Positions 15,443 through 22,841 of a stretch of DNA of 64,000 bases are shown piece by piece. Position 1 is the first letter of the stretch, and each line of letters begins with the position of its first letter. The notes under the pieces are model-generated. The model was not told where the DNA came from, did not search any database, and was given only the letters and a program-made list of their open reading frames with translations. Location of the stretch: the NCBI RefSeq assembly GCF_901538265.1, contig NZ_LR593886.1, positions 682,001-746,000 of the forward strand, written 5' to 3'. The position numbers and the translations under genes were made by a program. Source of the stretch: Gemmata massiliana (GTDB lineage Bacteria > Planctomycetota > Planctomycetia > Gemmatales > Gemmataceae).

Positions 15443-16702
15443 GTGCGCTATTTACTCTCCGTGCTCGTCGCACTCGCCGCACCTCCCCTATTCGCGGCGG
15501 ACCTCCCGAAATTCAAAACTCAGGAAATCGATACGGGCCTGAAAATCGGGTACGCCGTCATCACCGCGGACATTGATGGCGACAAGAAGCTCGACATCGT
15601 GGTCGTCGATCAGCACAAGATCGTGTGGTACCGGAACCCCGGCCAAACCGACGCCCCGTGGAAGAAGCACGTCATCCTCGACGGCAAAACGCGCCCGGAC
15701 AACGTGTGCATCGCGCCCATCGACATTGACGGCGACGGGTTGCCGGAACTCGTGGTCGGCGCCGCGTGGAAGCCGTTCGACACCGCGACCGCGGCGCAAC
15801 TCGTCTGGCTCAAGCGCGGGAAGAACGTCACCGACGAATGGACGATGCACGAACTGCCGTGCGACGAACCCACGGTTCACCGCGTCCGGGTGTTCGACAT
15901 TGATGGCGACGGCAAACCGGAGATCGTTCACGTCCCGCTGATGGGGCGCGGGTCGAGCGCGAAGGGTAACTGGACCGATGGCAAACCGGTGCGCATCGTC
16001 GCACTCAAGATTCCCGCGAAAGACCCGGAGAAAAAGGAGAACTGGAAGACAGAAGTGCTTTCGGAAGAACTGAACGTCGCCCACAATTTCTGGCCCGAAC
16101 ACCCGCAAGCGGCCGGGCGTGAACATCCCACCCCGAACATTTATGTGACCAGTTACGACGGCGTTCACGTTCTGTCGGAAGAAAAGGGGAAGTGGACGAC
16201 AAACAAGATCGGGGTGGGTAATCAAGCGAACCCGAAGAGTAATCGCGGTGCGAGCGAGATCAAGGTCGGCCGCGTCGGAGGGCGCCTCGGCACCATCGCC
16301 ACAATTGAGCCGTGGCACGGGAACCAAGTGGTCGTCTACACGGCGCCGGAGAAGGCGGGCGAGAAGTTGTGGGAGCGGCACGTCATCGACGAACAACTCC
16401 GCTGGGGCCACGCGGTCTGGTTCGCGGACCTCGACGGCGACAAGGTCGATGAACTCATCATCGGCGTGCGCGACGACCCGAACCCGAAGGCGGGCGACAC
16501 CTTCAAGGAGCGCCGCGGGGTGCGCGTCTACAAATGCACCGACGGTAAAGGGGCGCGGTGGGAGCGGACGATTCTGGACGACGGCGGGGTGGCGGTCGAA
16601 GACCTGACCGCGGCCGATCTCGATGGTGACGGCAAGGTGGACATCATCGCCGTGGGTCGACAAACCGGGAACGCGCGCATCTACTGGAATCAGGGAAAGT
16701 GA
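15443..16702 (+). CDS. Secreted VCBS/FG-GAP repeat protein
   Basis: 419 residues from a GTG at 15443, chosen because GGAG lies about 10 bases upstream and a clean signal peptide follows (RYLLSVLVALAAPPLFA). The body is a seven-bladed-type propeller with calcium-binding loops repeated as DIDGDKKLDIVV, DIDGDGLPELVV, DIDGDGKPEIVH, DLDGDKVDELII and DLDGDGKVDIIA. Such proteins are exported and bind ligands or calcium; no catalytic domain is attached. A strong hairpin at 16714-16741 follows the stop. Confidence 0.88.
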   Translation: MRYLLSVLVALAAPPLFAADLPKFKTQEIDTGLKIGYAVITADIDGDKKLDIVVVDQHKIVWYRNPGQTDAPWKKHVILDGKTRPDNVCIAPIDIDGDGLPELVVGAAWKPFDTATAAQLVWLKRGKNVTDEWTMHELPCDEPTVHRVRVFDIDGDGKPEIVHVPLMGRGSSAKGNWTDGKPVRIVALKIPAKDPEKKENWKTEVLSEELNVAHNFWPEHPQAAGREHPTPNIYVTSYDGVHVLSEEKGKWTTNKIGVGNQANPKSNRGASEIKVGRVGGRLGTIATIEPWHGNQVVVYTAPEKAGEKLWERHVIDEQLRWGHAVWFADLDGDKVDELIIGVRDDPNPKAGDTFKERRGVRVYKCTDGKGARWERTILDDGGVAVEDLTAADLDGDGKVDIIAVGRQTGNARIYWNQGK

Positions 16703-16713
16703 CTTCAATTCAA

Positions 16714-16741
16714 CGGCCCGCCGAAATGCTCCGGCGGGCCG
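16714..16741. terminator. Hairpin after the VCBS gene
   Basis: A perfect 10 bp GC-rich stem (16714-16723 with 16732-16741, 8 nt loop) is followed on the plus strand by CGTTTC. The convergent RbfA-like gene ends 10 bases further on, so it may act for both. Confidence 0.7.
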
Positions 16742-16750
16742 CGTTTCACA

Positions 16751-17152
16751 TCAACTCGGAACGACCTCAAACACCAGCTCCGGCGCGTACCGCCGACTGA
16801 TGGCTGACGCCACTTCACTACGCAGGAACCCGGCCGCTCGCTCCAGCGCGTCCACCACGGTTCCGCGGTCGAAATCGGGCGGCACGCTCACCAGAACCCG
16901 CAACCGGCCCGAGTGCGGGGCCGGTTCCACTGTAACGACGCCCGCCGCTTGAATCGCCGGGTCGCCACATGCCGCGAACGCACTGTGGAGCGCGTCCCGG
17001 ACCTGTCGGCACAGTTGCTGGGATTTACGACCGGCCTGCTTCGGGGCGTTCCACAGCTTCGCGTGGAATTCCTTGGGATCACTACCATCCTCGGGGCTGA
17101 TGTCGCCCGCGAGGGTCTTGAACTCGTCCGCTTTCTGCCGCCTCCGGCTCAT
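16751..17152 (-). CDS. rbfA: Ribosome-binding factor A-like protein
   Basis: 133 residues. RbfA helps mature the 3' and 5' ends of 16S rRNA on the 30S subunit. The C-terminal half matches the family pattern: RLRVLVSVPPDFD, then the AAGFLRSEVASAISRRYAPELVF helix-strand unit. The N-terminal half is more divergent, and the usual RI.e.I..el opening is replaced by KSQQLCRQVRDALHSAF. It is isolated rather than next to infB or truB. A short frame with a very strong ribosome site overlaps its start (17082-17222). Confidence 0.6.
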   Translation of the reverse strand: MSRRRQKADEFKTLAGDISPEDGSDPKEFHAKLWNAPKQAGRKSQQLCRQVRDALHSAFAACGDPAIQAAGVVTVEPAPHSGRLRVLVSVPPDFDRGTVVDALERAAGFLRSEVASAISRRYAPELVFEVVPS

Positions 17153-17222
17153 CGGAGATGCCTCGGATTAAGGGGAATGTCACAACACACGCCACGCGAA
17201 CGGTGATCGCAATAGGACGCAT
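17082..17222 (-). CDS. Candidate 46-residue leader frame overlapping rbfA
   Basis: An ATG at 17222 sits 7 bases after AAGGAGGTG, the best Shine-Dalgarno match in this stretch. The frame encodes MRPIAITVRVACVVTFPLI and ends at 17082, out of frame within the first 70 bases of the RbfA-like gene. It may be a short hydrophobic peptide, a leader that couples translation into rbfA, or chance. No homology is recognised. Confidence 0.3.
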   Translation of the reverse strand: MRPIAITVRVACVVTFPLIRGISDEPEAAESGRVQDPRGRHQPRGW

Positions 17223-17347
17223 GGGGCACCTCCTTCCGGGCGGACGGGATTGTCGGGCAGCGATTGGGACACGCGACGGGCGCCGAAGGTTCGTTGATTG
17301 CTTCTGTACCTTGCTGAGGTCGCTTAGGTTCTGAAAGGGACTCCGGC

Positions 17348-17401
17348 TTTAAACTCGCGGGCCGCTCCCCTGCGATCAGAAGAGCGGCCCGCGAGTTTAA
17401 A
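17348..17401 (-). terminator. 20 bp perfect hairpin after the first DUF1559 gene
   Basis: Arms 17348-17367 and 17382-17401 are exact reverse complements with a 14 nt loop. On the minus strand it begins 36 bases past the stop of the DUF1559 gene. The stem ends in TTTAAA, so the transcript's 3' arm ends in a short AU-rich stretch. Confidence 0.8.
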
Positions 17402-17437
17402 CTTCTGCGAAATCGACTCACTATCCGATAGCCGGAA

Positions 17438-18376
17438 TCAGTCGATGGTCGTGACTTCGCCCCCGGCTCGGGTCGAGAGGGCCGCGAGGATGCCGTTGTT
17501 GCTGTAGGTGATGAGGCGCGCCGAGCCGTCAGCCATCAGGAACTGGGCGCCGCCGGAGTGGAAGCTCCAGTAGTGTGCGGCGTCGCACCCGACGTTCGGG
17601 TTACCCGTTTGCAGCCCGATCTTTTGCGCCGCGGTCCCGTTGCACGGGAGGTTCGACCCGGAGGAGTAGTTCGTGATGAAGTAGTTCGCGATCGCCAGGT
17701 CGTTCGACGTCATCACGCAGTCGGCGTTGCCCTGGCCGTCGTACCCGTAAGCGGAGAACCACCAGCCGAACTCGAGGTTCGAGTTCGGCGGGCGCTCGCC
17801 GACCAAGAGCGTGTTGCTGGTCCCGTCCGTGATATGCGTCAGGTGAACCTTGGACTTCATGTAGAGCACGCCATCGAACGCGGTCGAGGTGGTCCCGGAG
17901 TTACCGAGGTACCCGGTCGTGGCCTGGTCGACGATCCCGGACGAGGCGCCCGGGAACGCTTGGTTCCCGCGCGAGTCCGCCGGGCAAACGTACATCTTCA
18001 TTTTCAGCGCGCAGACCGGGTTGCTCCACGAGTACGGGTTGGTCGGCGCGAACGCCTTGGCCTGCTTAAAGGCGTTGTCCTGCTCCACGTAGGGAAGGAT
18101 GTAGTTCATCCACGACCACGCCCCCTCGTAGGGAGGGGAGTACGCCGTGGCCCACGGGGACTGGCCCTGCGGGAGCGCGTTGTTGGCGTCGTGGAAGGCG
18201 TGGAGCGCGAGCCCCTGCTGCTTCAGGTTGTTGATGCACTGGGTCCGGGCCGCGGCGTCGCGGACCTTTTGAACCGCGGGGAGCAGTAACCCGATGAGAA
18301 TCGCAATAATGGCGATCACGACCAACAATTCGATCAGCGTGAACCCGGGACGGAACCGTCTCTGCGCGCGCCTCAT
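17438..18376 (-). CDS. DUF1559 pilin-like secreted protein (copy 1)
   Basis: 312 residues. The N-terminus has a type IV pilin-like prepilin site and helix ([18 protein letters not shown]), followed by the DUF1559 body with [19 protein letters not shown] and the closing H/DG signature [17 protein letters not shown]. Such proteins are abundant in planctomycetes and are thought to be exported and anchored or assembled by their pilin helix; their role is unknown. The ATG at 18376 is preceded by GAGGAG, which is paired in a small hairpin (18381-18395). It is about three-quarters identical to the copy at 31027 and shares its leader. Confidence 0.92.
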   Translation of the reverse strand: MRRAQRRFRPGFTLIELLVVIAIIAILIGLLLPAVQKVRDAAARTQCINNLKQQGLALHAFHDANNALPQGQSPWATAYSPPYEGAWSWMNYILPYVEQDNAFKQAKAFAPTNPYSWSNPVCALKMKMYVCPADSRGNQAFPGASSGIVDQATTGYLGNSGTTSTAFDGVLYMKSKVHLTHITDGTSNTLLVGERPPNSNLEFGWWFSAYGYDGQGNADCVMTSNDLAIANYFITNYSSGSNLPCNGTAAQKIGLQTGNPNVGCDAAHYWSFHSGGAQFLMADGSARLITYSNNGILAALSTRAGGEVTTID

Positions 18377-19132
18377 GACACTCCTCGAGAAGGAGGAACG
18401 AAAATGGAAAATATTCGCCAACGGTACTTGCGGACTTCGGGCGTGGGGGCAACAAATCCCGTTCAACGAACCAATTGCGAGAGGTAGTCGCGGCCTTACG
18501 GAACGAATCCAAGCCGGAGAGAAGGCTATTTAGAAATCTTAAAGATCGAGTTTGGAGAGCGAGTGGGCTGCGAGTGGGTTTCAATTTAGACAGACACTAG
18601 ATCACAAGCAAGTAGAATACTATGAGAGTGCTGGAGCGATGTCACAACTCAATCGATTAGGTGTGATGATTCGCTGTAAAATCAGGCAATATTGAGATTA
18701 GCCTGCTTGAGCCGGTTGCCAGGGATAAATTTCACATTCCGTGGGGAAGAGATATATGAGAAACCAATGATGTTGATTTATGTCATTAATGCAATGCGGG
18801 AAAATATGATTATTTGATATTAATTAACATTGTAAATATATAAATCGTTTTAAATTATAATTGTTGAATCGACTCGTCTGTAGAGCACACCTTGGCCGTG
18901 TCCCCGTCGTAGCTGCGCGTCGGAGTCGAGCAGGCCAGTGCTACCGGAGGGCGTTATGAACGCGGTACTGGTGAACGGGAAGCACGTGAGTGTGCCCAGG
19001 GCGGTTGCTGGCGGCGAGGTGAATTGGGGTTCGTAGAGGGACACGAATCGGACCAGTAGGTTCACGCGCGCGACGGAAGCTCGTCCCGTGTATACAACAA
19101 CTTGCGTTCTGCTCTCCACGAAAGGAAGTGCG
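18377..19132. other. Gene-free region with an AT-rich island
   Basis: 756 bases between the divergent DUF1559 and aminotransferase genes. From about 18590 to 18870 the DNA is strikingly AT-rich: 13 of 60 bases are G or C in 18781-18840, in a window that is otherwise clearly GC-rich. Composition jumps back near 18870. I find no gene in it. A minus-strand frame at 18850-19164 overlaps the aminotransferase start and has no recognisable content. A pseudogene remnant is possible but unproven. Confidence 0.6.
18381..18395 (-). promoter_or_regulatory. Leader hairpin that pairs the ribosome site (copy 1)
   Basis: On the minus strand the sequence reads CTCCT-TCTCG-AGGAG, so the Shine-Dalgarno GAGGAG lies in the 3' arm of a 5 bp stem, 5-10 bases before the ATG. 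The same 15 bases recur before the second DUF1559 gene at 31006-31020. Confidence 0.5.
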
Positions 19133-20269
19133 ATGAAGCCGCGCCTGTTCACCCCCGGACCCACGACCGTTCCCGAAGAGACGCTCCTCGAACTCGCGCG
19201 CCCGGTGACCTACCACCGGGCGGCGGAAGCAAAAGCGATCCTCGCGGAAGTCAGCGAAGACCTGAAGTACGTCTTCCAGACGGCGCAACCCGTGTTCACG
19301 CTCACGTGTTCCGGGACCGGCGCGATGGAAGCGGCCGTCAGTAACACGCTCGCGGCCGGCGAAAAGGCGATCCTCTGCACCGCGGGGCGCTGGGGCGAGC
19401 GCTGGCGCGGCATCCTGAAGGCGTTCGCGACCAACATCGTGCCGGTCGAGGTGCCCTACGGCAAGGCGGTCACGGCCGACATGCTGGCGAAGGCGCTCGC
19501 CGACAACCCGGACACGAAGGTGGTGTTCACCACGCTCAGCGAAACGAGCACCGGCGTCGGGCACGACCTGGAAGCGTTCGGCAAGGTCGTCGCCAAGACG
19601 GACGCGCTACTCGCAGTGGACGGGATCAGCGGCGTCGGCGCGATGGAGTGCCGGATGGACGCCTGGGGCCTGGACGTGGTCGTGACCGGCTCGCAGAAGG
19701 CCCTCATGATGCCCCCGGGCCTGGCGTTCATTGGTGCGAGCGAGAAGGCGTGGAAGAAGATTGATGCGACCGCGCCGCGCGGGTTCTACCTCGACATCCG
19801 GCGCTACAAGAAGTCGCTGGCGGAGAGCGACACGCCGTTCACCCCGGGCAACACGCTCATCAAGGCCCAGCGCGCGAGCCTGAAGCGCATCCGCGCCGAG
19901 GGCATCGAGAACCTCTGGGCGCGCCACAACCGGATCGCCGCGGCGTGTCGTGCGGGGGTCGAGGCGATGGGGCTGAAGGTGTACGCGGAGCGCCCCAACA
20001 GCGCGCTGACCGTGATCGCGGTTCCGCAGGGCGTGGACGGCACCGCCACCCTAAAGGCGCTCGAAAAGAAGTACGGGTACAAGCTCGCCGACGGCCAGGA
20101 CACGCTCAAGGGCCACATCTGGCGCCTCTCACACATGGGCTACACCGACTCGTTCGACGTGCTCGGCGCGCTGAGCGCGCTGGAACTGGTGCTCCTCGAA
20201 AGCGGCTTCAAGTTGGAAGCCGGCGCCGGGGTCGCCGCGTTCCAGAAGACCTACGCGACCGGGAAGTAA
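19133..20269 (+). CDS. Class V aminotransferase (alanine/serine-glyoxylate type)
   Basis: 378 residues, a PLP enzyme of aspartate aminotransferase fold type I. It opens with the family phrase RLFTPGPTTVPEETL. GTGAMEAA marks the phosphate-binding loop, DGISGVGAMECRMDAWGLD the strand with the PLP-binding Asp, and TGSQKALMMPPGL the lysine that forms the Schiff base. This group transfers amino groups between alanine or serine and glyoxylate or pyruvate. Soluble hydrogenase small-subunit-like annotations belong to the same family and cannot be excluded. AAAGGAAGTG precedes the ATG. A terminator hairpin follows at 20281. Confidence 0.9.
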   Translation: MKPRLFTPGPTTVPEETLLELARPVTYHRAAEAKAILAEVSEDLKYVFQTAQPVFTLTCSGTGAMEAAVSNTLAAGEKAILCTAGRWGERWRGILKAFATNIVPVEVPYGKAVTADMLAKALADNPDTKVVFTTLSETSTGVGHDLEAFGKVVAKTDALLAVDGISGVGAMECRMDAWGLDVVVTGSQKALMMPPGLAFIGASEKAWKKIDATAPRGFYLDIRRYKKSLAESDTPFTPGNTLIKAQRASLKRIRAEGIENLWARHNRIAAACRAGVEAMGLKVYAERPNSALTVIAVPQGVDGTATLKALEKKYGYKLADGQDTLKGHIWRLSHMGYTDSFDVLGALSALELVLLESGFKLEAGAGVAAFQKTYATGK

Positions 20270-20280
20270 AGGGTTGTGGT

Positions 20281-20318
20281 AAGATGGTTCGGGAGACATC
20301 CCGAACCATCTTCGTTTT
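20281..20318 (+). terminator. Terminator after the aminotransferase gene
   Basis: A perfect 14 bp stem (20281-20294 with 20299-20312, loop GACA) followed by CGTTTT. The antitoxin's ribosome site starts at 20320, leaving no room for a promoter between them. Confidence 0.85.
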
Positions 20319-20330
20319 CAGGAGGCCGCG

Positions 20331-20582
20331 ATGTCCGACGTTCCGCTGGACAACAAAACACTCGCCGCCCTCATCGCTCAAAAGCGCCTTGTGGCCGTGA
20401 CCGACGTGGAGGGGCGGGTCGTCGGGTATTTCGCTCCGGCCCTTTCGCGTGAAGAAATGGCGCGTCGGCACCTGGGGCTTCCTGACCCAGAAGTCGTGCG
20501 CGCACAACGAGAGAAACCCGAGAAGACGTACACAACCACTGACGTCAAAGCGTACCTCGGTTCCCTGGAGAACCGGGGATGA
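20331..20582 (+). CDS. Antitoxin of a ParE/RelE-type toxin pair
   Basis: 83 residues. The N-terminal half (ALIAQKRLVAVTDVEGRVVGYFAP) looks like a small beta DNA-binding or dimerisation unit, and the charged C-terminal helix would wrap the toxin. It does not match a ribbon-helix-helix or HTH family clearly enough to name. A strong AGGAGG lies at 20320-20325. The stop overlaps the toxin's start (ATGA at 20579-20582). The antitoxin role is inferred from order, size and coupling. Confidence 0.6.
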   Translation: MSDVPLDNKTLAALIAQKRLVAVTDVEGRVVGYFAPALSREEMARRHLGLPDPEVVRAQREKPEKTYTTTDVKAYLGSLENRG

Positions 20583-20836
20583 GGTACACCGTCGTTTGGC
20601 GGGAAACGGCTCTCCAGCAGCTTGCCGAGATCTGGATGGGAGCCACGGATCGCGAAGCAGTGAATCGCGCGGTCGATAACGTGGACGCGGAGTTGCTCGA
20701 CGACCCGGATCAAAAGGGCGAAGATTATTTCGGCGATCGTTACATTCTTAATTCCGTGATTTGGGCGCTATACCACGTAATTCCCGATGACCTGATGGTT
20801 CACGTTCTGCAAGTCGGGCGTATCGGACTTGATTGA
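20579..20836 (+). CDS. ParE/RelE-superfamily toxin
   Basis: 85 residues with the superfamily outline: a starting strand MRYTVVWRETALQQLAEIW, a helix carrying AVDNVDAELLDDP, then the strands of the C-terminal sheet ending VIWALYHVIPDDLMVHVLQV. The Arg/Tyr/His pattern (Y at YHV, H at MVHVL) fits either a ribosome-dependent RNase or a gyrase inhibitor; the two cannot be told apart here. It is coupled to the upstream antitoxin by a four-base overlap. Confidence 0.7.
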   Translation: MRYTVVWRETALQQLAEIWMGATDREAVNRAVDNVDAELLDDPDQKGEDYFGDRYILNSVIWALYHVIPDDLMVHVLQVGRIGLD

Positions 20837-20889
20837 TCGCACGAAAACGCACCTTAAACCTACAGCTCGAACAATAGCCGGAATCACTC

Positions 20890-21549
20890 ATGCCGCTCGT
20901 TTACGAGCCGTATGCCGAACAGGTCAAGGTTTGGCCCCGGGACGGGCGGCACATTCTCGCGCAGTACGACGACGAGAGCATCATCGTTTATCAGGCGTAC
21001 AACCCGACAGTCGGGCGGTACGCGAGCGCCCACGGGCACTTCGGCGCCGGTTTCAGCTTTTCGCGGATGAGTTGGGTGAAGCCGAACTTCCTGTGGATGA
21101 TGTACCGCTGCGGGTGGGGCACGAAGGAGAACCAGGAAGTCACCCTCGCGCTCCGACTGCGGCGAGCATTCTTTGACTCGCTCCTCGAAAGCGCGGTCCC
21201 CTCTACTTGGGACCGCGAGCAATTCGCCACGTCCGAAGACTGGTCGCACGCGGTGGGGCGGTCGTCCGTGCGGCTGCAATGGGATCCGGATCACCACCCG
21301 TCCGGCGCGAAACTCGATCGGCGCGCGATTCAACTCGGCTTGCGCGGCCCGGTTCTTCGGGCGTTCGCCACAACAGAACTGTTGGAAGTAATCGACCTGA
21401 CCGAGTTTGTCGCGGAGCAGTGCGAGGTGCTCTCATCGCGCGGAACGTCTGGCATTTTCATCCCGCGTGAGCGGGTGTATGTTCCCGAAAATCCATCAAT
21501 TGCAAAGCGCCTGCGCCTCGCAATTGACGGAAATGACACGACCGAGTAG
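20890..21549 (+). CDS. DUF4291 family protein
   Basis: 219 residues, the normal family length. The hallmark opening IIVYQAYNPTVGRYASAHG, then RMSWVKPNFLWMMYRCGWGT, and the later LQWDPDHHPSGAKLDRRAIQLG are clear. The family is widespread in bacteria and fungi; its molecular function is not established. It is probably cytosolic: no signal peptide. It stands alone between the toxin and another hypothetical gene in the same direction. Confidence 0.9.
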   Translation: MPLVYEPYAEQVKVWPRDGRHILAQYDDESIIVYQAYNPTVGRYASAHGHFGAGFSFSRMSWVKPNFLWMMYRCGWGTKENQEVTLALRLRRAFFDSLLESAVPSTWDREQFATSEDWSHAVGRSSVRLQWDPDHHPSGAKLDRRAIQLGLRGPVLRAFATTELLEVIDLTEFVAEQCEVLSSRGTSGIFIPRERVYVPENPSIAKRLRLAIDGNDTTE

Positions 21550-21637
21550 TTACGGGACCGTCCTGTGTAACGCTCCTGAATAGCTCCGATCACTTCCCGC
21601 TCCGTCCATCCCCGAAAGTACCGAATACGGTCGCAAC

Positions 21638-22105
21638 ATGCACCACGCCGATATGACTCCGATTGGGCTCCCACCCATCGGAAGTTCGTCAAAGCTCTTC
21701 GCGGTCGGCTGGCTGGAGCCGGGGCATGACTATCGACGGGGAGAAGTTGAGACGGACCTCGTCCGAAAGTTGGTGGATTTACTTATCAATCCTTGGCAAT
21801 CCGCATTGACGATGGGGCGTCATGCCTGTGGTTTCTGCCGGTTAACGGGTGGCCCAACCTCATTTCACTTGGGGATGGTCAGTGACTCGGCTGTTCTAAT
21901 GGGCGTGTCGAATCTCTGGCTTCCGGGGGACGGGTTCCTGTTTGTCGCCCCATCACTCATCCTGCACTACATGGACGCGCACGAGTATTCTCCACCCGAT
22001 GAGTTCCAGGAAGCAGTGAGGGCTTGCCCGCCGATGCGATCGATGGCCTACTTGAAAGCACTGCTGAAAAACGGCCCGAAAGAACTATTTCCTGCAACCG
22101 GGTGA
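21638..22105 (+). CDS. Conserved hypothetical protein with a CxxC site
   Basis: 155 residues. A motif GRHACGFCRLTGGP (CxxC at about residues 65-68) looks like a half zinc knuckle. The C-terminal phrases MGVSNLWLPGDGFLFVAPSL and YSPPDEFQEAVRACPP are the kind seen in a widespread bacterial family that lacks a known function. An ATG at 21653 is a possible alternative start. No operon partner is evident. Confidence 0.65.
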   Translation: MHHADMTPIGLPPIGSSSKLFAVGWLEPGHDYRRGEVETDLVRKLVDLLINPWQSALTMGRHACGFCRLTGGPTSFHLGMVSDSAVLMGVSNLWLPGDGFLFVAPSLILHYMDAHEYSPPDEFQEAVRACPPMRSMAYLKALLKNGPKELFPATG

Positions 22106-22157
22106 ACTCAAGGAGAGGCGCCTTTGAACGGGGTCGCTTTACCCGGTCGCTAAACGC

Positions 22158-22841
22158 TCATGGCACGAACCAGTAGTACACCGCGCCGGTGATCGCGGTG
22201 CCGATCACGAACAGGATCGCGCCCCACTTCCCGCGGCTCTTGAGCGACCACCACATGACCAACCCGGTCGCCGAGATGATGAGCAGCAGAACGCACGTCC
22301 CGTCGATCACGAAGCTCCATACGCGCCCGGTGCGCTTCACCTCGTTACTCATGTTCCCGCGGTTCCCGCGGTGCAAGTCGGTCATCACGATCGCCCACCC
22401 CTGATAGGTGGACGCGACCTCCGTTGTCGCGCTCTCTACATCGATCGTCGCGACCGTTTCACCGCCGGCGCGCTTGAACTCCACTTTGATTTGCGGGCGG
22501 TCGTTGTCGTCCTTCACGAACACGAAGGAACTCAATTCGCCGCGCACGTCGAACTCCTTACGCAGCGCCTCCACCACCGCGAGTTTCTCCTCTCCCGTCG
22601 CCTCACCTGAGGACTCGGACGGCACCGGGAGCTTCCCGCCGGGCATTTTGTCCAGCGGGAGCGGGCGCGACTCCCGCCGCGTTTGGGCTTCGAGTTTGGC
22701 GTCATCGGGAAGAAACCACTCGGTGTGGTTCAGCATGAACCCGGTGACCGCGAAGAACAGGATCAGCGTCAACCCGAACAGCGTGAGGTACACGTGAACC
22801 GTTCGGGACGTTTTGAGTATCCAGCGGTGGAGCGGCGACAT
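22158..22841 (-). CDS. PepSY-associated transmembrane protein
   Basis: 227 residues from the ATG at 22841. Three membrane helices lie at about 16-37, 172-195 and 203-224. The first carries HRWILKTSRTVHVYLTLFG with the two His that ligate heme in such families. The external domain is about 120 residues, and TDLHRGNRGN sits just before the second helix. The ATG overlaps the stop of the ApbE-DUF2271 gene in TAATG (22839-22843), so the two are coupled. It is likely part of an electron-transfer or iron-reduction step at the cell envelope that uses flavin installed by its partner. Confidence 0.75.
   Translation of the reverse strand: MSPLHRWILKTSRTVHVYLTLFGLTLILFFAVTGFMLNHTEWFLPDDAKLEAQTRRESRPLPLDKMPGGKLPVPSESSGEATGEEKLAVVEALRKEFDVRGELSSFVFVKDDNDRPQIKVEFKRAGGETVATIDVESATTEVASTYQGWAIVMTDLHRGNRGNMSNEVKRTGRVWSFVIDGTCVLLLIISATGLVMWWSLKSRGKWGAILFVIGTAITGAVYYWFVP

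Noticed and set aside
18850-19164. A 104-codon minus-strand frame before the aminotransferase
   Set aside because: Overlaps the start of a certain gene, spans a sharp change in base composition and shows no homology; chance reading is more likely.
20890-22105. DUF4291 and the CxxC protein as one operon with the toxin pair
   Set aside because: Gaps of 53 and 88 bases with no overlap or shared regulation visible; the direction alone is not enough.
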